The notes beneath the pieces were generated by a model. That model was not told the DNA's origin. It did no database searches and saw only the letters and a program-made list of their open reading frames with translations. From NCBI RefSeq assembly GCF_002027705.1, contig NZ_MBTG01000042.1, positions 1,047 to 44,773 of the forward strand: a DNA stretch of 43,727 nucleotides. Reading direction: 5' to 3'. Origin of the DNA: Paenibacillus ferrarius (lineage in GTDB: Bacteria > Bacillota > Bacilli > Paenibacillales > NBRC-103111). Shown here in pieces: positions 8,201-15,570 of this stretch (its first letter is position 1; each line of letters begins with the position of its first letter). The translations under genes were made by a program, and so were the position numbers.

Positions 8201-9496
8201 TTAGGATGCAGAGTTCTTTACTTTACTTTTGTTATTCGTCGTGTTGCCGGCTGAAGGGGATGCCAGGGAATCCAAGAATTCCTGATTCGTTTTCGTGTCG
8301 GCGAGCTTTTTGATGAATTGCTCTGTATATTCATGCGAATCGTTCATGCCTTTGCGAAGCGCCCATACCTTCTCGAGCTCGTCCTTGCCGAGCAGCGCCT
8401 CTTCGCGACGCGTACCGGATCTGCGAATGTCGATCGCAGGGAAAATGCGGCGCTCAGCCATTTTACGATCCAAATGAAGCTCCAGATTCCCTGTACCCTT
8501 GAACTCCTCGTAGATCACATCATCCATACGGGAGCCTGTTTCTACAAGCGCCGTAGCGAGGATAGTTAAGCTGCCGCCCTCTTCAATGTTACGGGCTGCA
8601 CCGAAGAAACGCTTCGGACGATGGAACGCTGCTGGATCAATACCCCCAGATAAGGTCCGGCCAGTCGGCGGAACCACGAGGTTGTAAGCCCTCGCCAGAC
8701 GAGTAATGCTGTCCAGCAGAATGACAACATCTTTCTTATGTTCAACTAAACGCATAGCGCGTTCCATTACGAGTTCAGCCACCTTGATATGATTCTCCGG
8801 AAGCTCGTCGAAGGTAGAAGCAACAACTTCCCCTTTGACAGAACGCTGCATATCCGTAACTTCCTCCGGACGCTCATCAATGAGCAGAACGAACAGTTCG
8901 ATTTCGGGATAATTCGTGGAAATGCTGTTCGCGATTTCTTTCAACAGCAACGTTTTCCCAGCTTTGGGCGGAGCCACAATCAAGCCGCGTTGACCTAGTC
9001 CAACAGGGGCAAGCAAGTCCATAATACGCATGGAAATCTTATTAGGCTCAGTTTCGAGTGTGATTCGTGTGTCTGGATAAAGAGGTGTCAATGCTGGGAA
9101 ATGAAGTCGCTCCGCAGCTGTCTCCGGTTTCTCGCCATTCACCGCTTCGACCTGAAGAAGTCCGAAATAACGCTCATTCTCTTTAGGAGGACGGCATTTT
9201 CCAGAAACGATATCCCCGGAACGCAAATCAAATTTGCGGATTTGGGATGCCGAGATATAAATATCCTCAGAGCTTGGAAGGTAATTAATTGGACGCAAGA
9301 AGCCGAAGCCCTCTTGAAGGATTTCAAGGACACCTTGCATGAACATTAGACCACTTTCAGCAGCTTGTGCACGTAAAATTGCAAAAATGAGTTCTTTTTT
9401 CTTCAGCGTACCGTAATATGGGATCTGATGTTTCTTAGCTAGTTTATATAATTCAGTAAGCTTGAGTACTTCAAGCTCAGCAAGCTGCATGCTCAT
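8201..9496 (-). CDS. rho: Transcription termination factor Rho
   Basis: 431 residues, the usual length for Firmicute Rho. An N-terminal helical Rho_N region (5-45), a cold-shock-like RNA-binding domain (about 50-125) and an F1-type ATPase domain with Walker A PPKAGKT, Walker B VVILLDSITRLARAYN and the Q and R loops are all present. Rho is a hexameric helicase that loads on untranslated RNA and terminates transcription. The Ser/Asn-rich tail (PSAGNTTNNKSKVKNSAS) is not conserved. The ATG at 9496 is preceded by GGTGG at 7 nt. It follows murA by 62 bp on the same strand. Confidence 0.97.
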   Translation of the reverse strand: MSMQLAELEVLKLTELYKLAKKHQIPYYGTLKKKELIFAILRAQAAESGLMFMQGVLEILQEGFGFLRPINYLPSSEDIYISASQIRKFDLRSGDIVSGKCRPPKENERYFGLLQVEAVNGEKPETAAERLHFPALTPLYPDTRITLETEPNKISMRIMDLLAPVGLGQRGLIVAPPKAGKTLLLKEIANSISTNYPEIELFVLLIDERPEEVTDMQRSVKGEVVASTFDELPENHIKVAELVMERAMRLVEHKKDVVILLDSITRLARAYNLVVPPTGRTLSGGIDPAAFHRPKRFFGAARNIEEGGSLTILATALVETGSRMDDVIYEEFKGTGNLELHLDRKMAERRIFPAIDIRRSGTRREEALLGKDELEKVWALRKGMNDSHEYTEQFIKKLADTKTNQEFLDSLASPSAGNTTNNKSKVKNSAS

Positions 9497-9558
9497 ATTT
9501 CAACCACCAAACTATTAAATTTTCAATTGGATTCTAGCATTGCCTGTTGTTTGGAACT

Positions 9559-10821
9559 TTATTCCTCGCTCTCGCGCCAAACCTCAGCGCCCAGTGAGGA
9601 TAGATTGAAAACTAAGTTCTCATACCCGCGGTCAATAAATTCGACGCCAGACACCTCGGTAATACCACCTGTTCTAACACTCAGGCCTGCAAGCACAAGC
9701 GAGGCTCCAGCCCGTAAATCCGTAGCTCTTACTTTAGCCGAGCTAAGCTGTGAACCTTCGATAATAGCGGAACGTCCTTCTACTTTCATCTTGGCACCCA
9801 TGCGCACCAGCTCAGGGATGTGCTTAAACCGGTTGCTATACACGTGATCCGTCAATATGCTCACGCCTCTAGCCTGACAGAGAAGGCTTGCCATTGGAGA
9901 TTGTAGATCTGTCGCAAAGCCAGGGTAAATCAACGCTTTCACATCAACGCTTTCGTATTCAGGCTGACCCACAACACGAATGGATTCATCCATTTCGTAG
10001 ATATGTACACCCATTTCCTGCAGCTTGGCCGTCAAGGCCTCCATATGTTTCGGAATCACATTATCCACGGTAACATCCCCGCGCGTTGCTGCAGCAGCAA
10101 TCATGTAAGTACCGGCCTGGATGCGATCCGGAATAATCGAGTGGCGGCAGCCATGCATCTCGGTTACCCCTTCGATCCGAATGGTCTCTGTCCCAGCGCC
10201 CTTGATTCTCGCGCCCATGGAGTTCAAAAGCGTAGCAACATCTATGATTTCAGGCTCTTTCGCCGCATTTTCAATAATGGTAACACCTTTAGCTCGTGAG
10301 GCTGCCAGCATAATATTGATGGTTGCTCCAACACTTGCCATGTCTAAGTAAATCTTCGCGCCGCGGAGTTCCTTGGCCCGTATCTTTAGTGCGCCGTTCT
10401 CATTGCTAACCTCGGCTCCCAAAGCTTCGAATCCTTTAATATGCAGATCAATCGGACGAGGTTCAAAGTTACAGCCGCCTGGCAAACCAATCGTCGCCTC
10501 TCCGAATCTACCAAGCAGTGCTCCCATCAAATAATAGGAGGCTCTAAGCTTCTTCACCTTGCCATTGGGCATCGGCAGCGATTTCATCCGACTCGGATCA
10601 ATGGTCATGCGATCTTCGTTCCAGTCAATAGTAGCGCCTAAATCCGTTAAAATTTCTGTATATATAGCCACATCGCTCAGATGAGGCAGATTATCCAAAG
10701 TTACTGATGTTTCCGCAAGAATGGCCGCTGGAATGAGTGCGACTGCACTATTCTTAGCTCCGCTGATTTGAACGGTTCCCCGTAGTGGACGTCCCCCGAC
10801 CACCATTAATTTCTCCAACAT
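9559..10821 (-). CDS. murA: UDP-N-acetylglucosamine 1-carboxyvinyltransferase (MurZ-type)
   Basis: 420 residues. It transfers enolpyruvate from PEP to UDP-GlcNAc, the first committed step of peptidoglycan synthesis in the cytoplasm. Visible features are the substrate-binding KNS near residue 23 (GAKNSAVALIPAAIL) and the mobile active-site loop PGGCNFEPRPIDLH with catalytic Cys117, the fosfomycin target. The ATG has GGGGGAG 4 nt upstream. Its position between rho and the aldolase gene matches the second Bacillales paralogue (murAB/murZ), not the murAA locus. Whether a second copy exists cannot be seen here. Confidence 0.95.
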   Translation of the reverse strand: MLEKLMVVGGRPLRGTVQISGAKNSAVALIPAAILAETSVTLDNLPHLSDVAIYTEILTDLGATIDWNEDRMTIDPSRMKSLPMPNGKVKKLRASYYLMGALLGRFGEATIGLPGGCNFEPRPIDLHIKGFEALGAEVSNENGALKIRAKELRGAKIYLDMASVGATINIMLAASRAKGVTIIENAAKEPEIIDVATLLNSMGARIKGAGTETIRIEGVTEMHGCRHSIIPDRIQAGTYMIAAAATRGDVTVDNVIPKHMEALTAKLQEMGVHIYEMDESIRVVGQPEYESVDVKALIYPGFATDLQSPMASLLCQARGVSILTDHVYSNRFKHIPELVRMGAKMKVEGRSAIIEGSQLSSAKVRATDLRAGASLVLAGLSVRTGGITEVSGVEFIDRGYENLVFNLSSLGAEVWRESEE

Positions 10822-10989
10822 GTTTCTCCCCCTAAATCCAGGTGCCTAACCAAAGCCAATCAAATGTCCCAAACGCCTGAAATTCCCAAACCAAATTTAC
10901 CAAAAAAATAAAAAAGTGCCATGACAAATAAACTACTAATATTCTAAGAGAGAACATAAGACAAAAATAGAAGAAGGAAACGCTCGTAA

Positions 10990-11034
10990 GAACGCATACG
11001 TTCGACATTTATTAACCTGTCTTCCGTATGCGTC
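10990..11034 (-). terminator. Possible terminator hairpin after the aldolase gene
   Basis: ACGCATACG (10992-11000) and CGTATGCGT (11025-11033) are perfect inverted repeats with a 24-nt loop. On the minus strand a pyrimidine-rich stretch follows (GTTTCCTTCTTCTATTTTTG), but with no tight U run. It lies between fba and murA and may be a weak terminator or a processing site. Confidence 0.4.
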
Positions 11035-11069
11035 TCACTGCATTTCCTATCCTATCTATACAATTGGAA

Positions 11070-11924
11070 TTAAGCTTGGTTGCTGCTTCCGAACAATTGA
11101 ATTTTGGATTTTACGACTTCGATCATAGCATTGCGAGCTGGGGTGAGATATTTACGAGGATCATAAATTTTAGCATCTTTGTTCAGAGCTGTGCGGATGC
11201 TTTCTGTGCATGCCACTTGGTTCTCTGTGTTTACGTTGATTTTGCCAACGCCAGCTGCGATGGATTTACGAATCATTTCGTCAGGTACGCCGGATCCGCC
11301 ATGCAATACAACCGGAACTGGAATCGCTTTGGAAACAGCTTCGATAATGTCAAAGTGAATGTTAGGCTCGCCTGCGTACATGCCATGTGCAGTACCTACA
11401 GCGATAGCCAGACAGTCAACACCTGTTTCTTCGTAGAAACGGATTGCTTCTTCTGGTTTTGCAAGGTTAGCGTGCTCTTCGTCTACCGAGATGTCATCCT
11501 CAACACCACCGATTGTTCCAAGCTCACCCTCAACGGATACGCCCATTGCACGAGCAGCTTTAACAACTTCTTTCGTCAAACGAATGTTTTCTTCGAAAGA
11601 ATAGTGGGAACCGTCAAACATAACGGAGCTGAATCCTGCACGGATACATTTCATTGCTACTTCAAAGGAACTACCATGATCTAAGTGCAAAGCAATCGGC
11701 AAACCGGATTTTTTCGCTGCTGCTTCCGCAATAGCTACTGTAAATTCGATACCCATATATTTCAGTGCGCCTTCGCTAACACCATAAATGAACGGGGACT
11801 TAAGTTCGATTGCTGCTTCCACAATCGCTTGAGCAAATTCAAGGTTGTTCATGTTAAATTGACCCACCGCGAATTTGTTCGCTTTTGCTTTAGGTAAAAA
11901 CTCATTCATTGAAACCAATGCCAT
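11070..11924 (-). CDS. fbaA: Class II fructose-1,6-bisphosphate aldolase
   Basis: 284 residues. It reversibly cleaves fructose-1,6-bisphosphate to dihydroxyacetone phosphate and glyceraldehyde-3-phosphate in glycolysis and gluconeogenesis. It has the class II catalytic Asp82 and zinc ligand His83 in LHLDHGSS, the GELGTIGGVEDD loop, and the phosphate-binding VLHGGSGVPDE and GKINVNTENQ motifs. The ATG is preceded by AGGAGG. It lies downstream of spo0F on the same strand, as in B. subtilis, and has its own promoter. Confidence 0.96.
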   Translation of the reverse strand: MALVSMNEFLPKAKANKFAVGQFNMNNLEFAQAIVEAAIELKSPFIYGVSEGALKYMGIEFTVAIAEAAAKKSGLPIALHLDHGSSFEVAMKCIRAGFSSVMFDGSHYSFEENIRLTKEVVKAARAMGVSVEGELGTIGGVEDDISVDEEHANLAKPEEAIRFYEETGVDCLAIAVGTAHGMYAGEPNIHFDIIEAVSKAIPVPVVLHGGSGVPDEMIRKSIAAGVGKINVNTENQVACTESIRTALNKDAKIYDPRKYLTPARNAMIEVVKSKIQLFGSSNQA

Positions 11925-11985
11925 GTTTCTCTTCCTCCTAGAACCTGTAGTAGTTGCGTATACCGCTCTTTGTCATACCTGAGTT

Positions 11986-12014
11986 ATTATAGCACATAAA
12001 TTTTCAAATGATAA
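11986..12014 (-). promoter_or_regulatory. fbaA promoter
   Basis: The minus strand reads TTATCA (-35, 12009-12014), a 17-bp spacer and perfect TATAAT (-10, 11986-11991), about 60 bp upstream of the aldolase start. Confidence 0.6.
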
Positions 12015-12036
12015 CCAAGCCCCCGATTTCACGCAC

Positions 12037-12062
12037 AAAAAAAGACCCTATGACTAGGATCC
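12037..12062 (-). terminator. Intrinsic terminator overlapping the spo0F stop codon
   Basis: On the minus strand GATCCTA-gtca-TAGGGTC (one mismatch) is followed by seven T. The TAG stop of spo0F lies within the stem. Confidence 0.65.
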
Positions 12063-12446
12063 TACGGCAAAACCGCTGCTTGATTCATTATTAAGCTGCA
12101 TATTAACCGCCATTCGCAATTCATCAATATCAAATGGCTTCGTGAAATGCATGATGGCGCCCAGATCAGTTGCTTCTTTGATCATATCAAGTTCACCATA
12201 AGCTGTCATCATGATCACTTTGATCGAAGCATCGATGGCTTTCACGTGTTTCAGAATATCCAAACCGTCCATGCCAGGAATTTTCATATCCAATAGCAAC
12301 AGATCAGGCGAAGAATTTTTGACGATTTCCAGAGCCAGTTTACCGTTCGAGGCTTGATAGGTGTCGTATCCTTCGTTGCTGAATACTTCCATGAGCAATA
12401 CGCGAATTCCATTTTGATCATCGACAATCAATACTTTTTTCTTCAT
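12054..12446 (-). CDS. spo0F: Sporulation response regulator Spo0F
   Basis: A 130-residue stand-alone receiver domain with no output domain. The acidic pocket Asp9/Asp10 (VLIVDDQNGIR), phospho-acceptor Asp53 (LLLLDMKIPGMDG), switch Thr (VIMMTAYGE) and conserved Lys (HFTKPFD) are present. Spo0F takes phosphate from sporulation kinases and passes it to Spo0B and then Spo0A. The start is the ATG at 12446 with GGGAGGG 10 nt upstream. It is flanked by fbaA and pyrG, exactly as in B. subtilis, which supports Spo0F over CheY. An upstream sigma-H promoter agrees. Confidence 0.94.
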   Translation of the reverse strand: MKKKVLIVDDQNGIRVLLMEVFSNEGYDTYQASNGKLALEIVKNSSPDLLLLDMKIPGMDGLDILKHVKAIDASIKVIMMTAYGELDMIKEATDLGAIMHFTKPFDIDELRMAVNMQLNNESSSGFAVGS

Positions 12447-12507
12447 AAGCCTAATTCCCTCCCGAAAACGAATAACGATTCCCAACATCTACCGATTGTA
12501 ACGTAAG

Positions 12508-12536
12508 GTATTCGCTATTCATTTTCGTTTTCCTTC
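12508..12536 (-). promoter_or_regulatory. Sigma-H promoter of spo0F
   Basis: On the minus strand GAAGGAAAA (12528-12536) matches the sigma-H -35 consensus RNAGGAWWW fully. After 11 bp comes AGCGAATAC (12508-12516), matching RNNGAATWW in eight of nine positions. spo0F of B. subtilis is known to use sigma-H. Confidence 0.75.
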
Positions 12537-12607
12537 TGAAAAAGAGGGTAAATTGAAAACTTTTACAAAAAAGTTGTTTTACAGGAGGTGTGGCGCAATT
12601 AGCCGAA

Positions 12608-14209
12608 TTAACGGGAAATCAATTGAGCAGCTTTCACGAATTCACGGAAAAGCGGCTGCGGACGGTTCGGACGCGAAGTGAATTCCGGATGGAATTGCAC
12701 CGCCAGGAACCACGGGTGACCCGGAAGCTCCACCATCTCCACCAATCGGCCATCTGGGGATGTACCGGAAATACGCAAGCCTGCGGATTCGATCATTTCG
12801 CGGTATTCATTGTTAAATTCATACCGGTGACGATGTCTCTCGTACACAAGCTCATCGTTGTAGCATTGCTCAGCAAGGGAGCCTGGAACAATTTTGCACG
12901 GGTATAGACCCAGACGCATCGTTCCGCCTAAATTCTCAATATCCTTCTGCTCCGGCAGCAAATCAATAACAGGATAAGCCGTTGTAGGGTTAATCTCGGA
13001 GCTGTTCGCACCGTCCAAACCTGAAACAGAACGTGCATATTCAATAACAGCCACCTGCATGCCCAAGCAAATACCAAAGAACGGAATTTCTTTCTCACGG
13101 GCATAACGAATAGCGGAAACTTTGCCTTCAATACCGCGATCGCCGAATCCGCCCGGTACAAGAATGCCTTGTACGCCGGAAAGCAGGGAATGTACGTTAT
13201 GATCGAAAATATCTTCAGCATTTACCCAACGGATATCAATTTCGGAATCGTTATCAATGCCTGCATGGCCTAGAGCTTCCACAATACTGAGGTAAGCGTC
13301 ATGCAGCGCAACGTATTTCCCAACGATAGCAATTTCTGTCTTTTTGGTTAATGATTTGACTTTGCGAACCAGACTTTCCCACTCTGTCATGTTCGGCTCG
13401 TTCGTTTTGAGCTTCAGGTGATTAACGACATAGTCGTCCATGCCTTGCTCACGAAGCATCATCGGTACTTCATACAGCGTTTCAGCATCTCTGCACTCGA
13501 TAACTGCCGTTGGATCAATATCACAGAACAAAGCTAATTTGCGCTTCATGTCTTCGGTTAAAGGATGCTCGGTACGACAAACAATCACGTGCGGTTGAAT
13601 GCCTAATCCGCGCAGTTCTTTGACACTATGCTGGGTTGGTTTGGTTTTCACTTCACCAGCCGCTTTAATATAAGGAATCAGCGTAACGTGAATATACATG
13701 ACATTCTCGCGGCCGATATCATTTTTCATTTGACGAATTGCTTCCAAGAACGGCAAGCTCTCGATATCGCCTACCGTACCGCCAATTTCCGTAATAACAA
13801 CATCGGACCCAGCTTCACGGCCAGCACGAATAACGCGATCTTTGATTTCGTTCGTAATATGAGGGATGACTTGTACCGTACCGCCCAAATATTCGCCTCT
13901 GCGCTCTTTGGTAATAACGGAAGAGTACACTTTACCGGAAGTTACATTGGAGCTTTTGGAAAGATTAATATCAATAAAACGCTCATAATGACCTAAATCC
14001 AAATCCGTTTCTGCCCCATCGTCGGTTACGAATACTTCGCCATGCTGGTAAGGACTCATGGTTCCTGGGTCAATGTTGATGTAAGGGTCGAACTTCTGAA
14101 TCGTAACTTTTAGACCTCTGTTCTTAAGCAATCTTCCCAAGGAAGCTGCTGTAATTCCTTTGCCAAGGGAAGAAACTACGCCTCCCGTAACGAAAATGTA
14201 TTTTGTCAC
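12608..14209 (-). CDS. pyrG: CTP synthase
   Basis: 533 residues of normal length. The N-terminal amidoligase domain has the P-loop GGVVSSLGKGITAASLG and the MSPYQHGEVFVTDDGAE motif. The C-terminal class I glutamine amidotransferase has the nucleophile Cys in FFGICLGMQ and the His/Glu pair in QFHPEFTSRP. The enzyme aminates UTP to CTP using glutamine and ATP. The start codon is GTG at 14209 with AAGGAGG upstream. The leader carries a GGGC start site and terminator suggesting CTP-controlled attenuation. It lies downstream of rpoE, the usual Bacillales order. Confidence 0.96.
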   Translation of the reverse strand: MTKYIFVTGGVVSSLGKGITAASLGRLLKNRGLKVTIQKFDPYINIDPGTMSPYQHGEVFVTDDGAETDLDLGHYERFIDINLSKSSNVTSGKVYSSVITKERRGEYLGGTVQVIPHITNEIKDRVIRAGREAGSDVVITEIGGTVGDIESLPFLEAIRQMKNDIGRENVMYIHVTLIPYIKAAGEVKTKPTQHSVKELRGLGIQPHVIVCRTEHPLTEDMKRKLALFCDIDPTAVIECRDAETLYEVPMMLREQGMDDYVVNHLKLKTNEPNMTEWESLVRKVKSLTKKTEIAIVGKYVALHDAYLSIVEALGHAGIDNDSEIDIRWVNAEDIFDHNVHSLLSGVQGILVPGGFGDRGIEGKVSAIRYAREKEIPFFGICLGMQVAVIEYARSVSGLDGANSSEINPTTAYPVIDLLPEQKDIENLGGTMRLGLYPCKIVPGSLAEQCYNDELVYERHRHRYEFNNEYREMIESAGLRISGTSPDGRLVEMVELPGHPWFLAVQFHPEFTSRPNRPQPLFREFVKAAQLISR

Positions 14210-14454
14210 TATGTACGCCTCCTTAAAGTTTTAGCCAGAAAACTGGCATCGTGAGCATAACTTGGTTTTTTGGTATAAAAAACTTGCCTCGTAAGCTTGA
14301 AGCTTACCTTACACCAGAATTTGTAAAAATGAATTTCCTTTTGTATGCAAAACGCTTACGGCGTAAGCTTTCGCTCTCGTTGTTTCAACCCTTATTTAGT
14401 GTCTACTAAATGATGGTTTTCATGAAAATATGGTGAAAAAACACCAAAAAAAAC
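14210..14454 (-). promoter_or_regulatory. Long distal leader of pyrG with several hairpins
   Basis: About 245 nt of untranslated RNA would lie between the attenuator and the pyrG start. On the minus strand it contains ATTTAG-tagaca-CTAAAT, GCTTACG-CCGTAAGC, GTAAGC-ttcaa-GCTTAC and GCCAG-tttt-CTGGC, the last just before the Shine-Dalgarno. No known riboswitch consensus is recognised. The role is unknown. Confidence 0.4.
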
Positions 14455-14490
14455 AAAAAAAGTGACACCCGTAGTGACGGGGCACTTTTT
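14455..14490 (-). terminator. pyrG leader attenuator
   Basis: On the minus strand AAAAAGTG..CCCGT-cact-ACGGG..CACTTTTTTT forms a hairpin followed by T-rich sequence, 38-70 nt after the GGGC start. Its 5' arm includes GCCCC, which an added 5' poly-G tract could pair with. Confidence 0.75.
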
Positions 14491-14524
14491 GAATGCTAGC
14501 GCAAATTGTTAAGATTCTTTTAAA

Positions 14525-14565
14525 GCCCATGCAATAGTTTACTCTGAACAGCTAGGGGCTGTCAA
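14525..14565 (-). promoter_or_regulatory. pyrG promoter with GGGC initiation site
   Basis: The minus strand reads TTGACA (-35, 14560-14565), an 18-bp spacer, TAAACT (-10, 14536-14541), then 7 nt to GGGCTTT starting at 14528. A GGGC start is the known requirement for reiterative G addition in Gram-positive pyrG control. Confidence 0.72.
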
Positions 14566-14571
14566 GACAAG

Positions 14572-15147
14572 TTATTTGTCGTCTTCATCCTCGTCGTCCA
14601 GATCGTCGTCCTCATCTTCGCCTTCGGAATCCTCGTCCAAATCGTCATCCTCGTCGCTCTCTTCGATACCCGCTTCGCCAAGATCCTCTTCGATTTCTTC
14701 GTCTTCGAAGAATTCAGTATCCTCTTCCGCTTCTTCCTCTTCGGTTTCGGTACCAAATGTATCGTACTCGTCTTCCTCTGCGTATGTATCTTCTTCTTCC
14801 GCGTAGATGTCTTCATCCAGATCGTCGTCTTCATCGTTGATGATTCTAGGACGCTTCGCGTTACCAACCGCATCATCCGATTTCTCGACAGGATACCAAC
14901 GCTTCAAGCCCCATAGGTTCGTACCTACGCAAGCAAAACGTCCATCGATGTTGATCTCCGTATATAGTTGGGCAATCACTTGCATGACATTCTGCTCAGA
15001 CAACCCTTTTATTTTTGCAATTTCCGCCATCAGGTCACGGTAATAAAACGGCGTATTCGCCGACTTCAGTAATTCAAACGCCAAATCCACCATGGGCATT
15101 TCGCGTGCTTGCTCTGTGGTGATTTTGAGTGTGTATTCGCTACTCAT
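14572..15147 (-). CDS. rpoE: DNA-directed RNA polymerase delta subunit
   Basis: 191 residues. The N-terminal ~90 residues form the winged-helix HARE-HTH domain (MPMVDLAFELLKSANTPFYY..., GRFACVGTNLWGLKRW). The rest, from about 105, is nearly all Asp and Glu, an unstructured polyanionic tail. Delta binds core RNA polymerase, promotes recycling and lowers non-specific nucleic acid binding. The family is Firmicute-specific and lies just upstream of pyrG, as here. The tail makes this region very biased in composition, and opposite-strand Ser-rich frames are shadows. The stop lies within 10 bp of the pyrG -35 box. Confidence 0.95.
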   Translation of the reverse strand: MSSEYTLKITTEQAREMPMVDLAFELLKSANTPFYYRDLMAEIAKIKGLSEQNVMQVIAQLYTEINIDGRFACVGTNLWGLKRWYPVEKSDDAVGNAKRPRIINDEDDDLDEDIYAEEEDTYAEEDEYDTFGTETEEEEAEEDTEFFEDEEIEEDLGEAGIEESDEDDDLDEDSEGEDEDDDLDDEDEDDK

Positions 15148-15213
15148 CTAAGGCACATCCCTTTCGATCGTCTTCTTCGCTTCTTCTATCTACCTTATCC
15201 AATATCTTCATTA

Positions 15214-15242
15214 AGTAAAACCTATTTTTTCTAAAAATGCAA
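15214..15242 (-). promoter_or_regulatory. Possible rpoE promoter
   Basis: The minus strand reads TTGCAT (-35, 15237-15242), a 17-bp spacer and TTTACT (-10, 15214-15219), about 65 bp before rpoE. The -10 is poor. Confidence 0.35.
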
Positions 15243-15431
15243 CTACCCCTTAGAATCCCCAAAAACTATGGACGATTCAAGCCTTCCGAGGAAAGAAAGC
15301 GATGCCCCTAAAATGAATACAAGCGAAGGTCCCCCTCCGCTTGCGACTGTATCCTAAGGAAAGCGTCTGCGAACGAGTCACAGCCGTTTCCAGTACCTGA
15401 GAAAGAGACACTCCTGCTCGCGCCTCTCTAT

Positions 15432-15531
15432 CTATCCTATGTAAAATCTACGCATCTGACACGGCTTCGCACCCATTTATTTCAATAAAGGCGATGACAC
15501 GGTCAGACGGGGTGACCTGTACATAGGATAG
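15432..15531 (+). repeat. 12-bp inverted repeat framing a structured leader of the S8 protease gene
   Basis: CTATCCTATGTA (15432-15443) and TACATAGGATAG (15520-15531) are perfect inverted repeats around 76 nt, ending 40 bp before the protease start. Inside, TCTGAC (15455-15460) can pair with GTCAGA (15502-15507), giving a nested stem. Further upstream (about 15313-15355) CAAGCG..CGCTTG forms another possible hairpin. The 15148-15570 stretch has no gene. No known riboswitch class is recognised. Confidence 0.55.
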
Positions 15532-15570
15532 GGGAGATTCGATTCTAAGCTGTCATGGGGGGATGGCACG

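Noticed and set aside
14576..14806. Ser-rich plus-strand frame opposite rpoE
   Set aside because: It is the complement of the Asp/Glu-rich tail of the delta subunit, a composition artefact.
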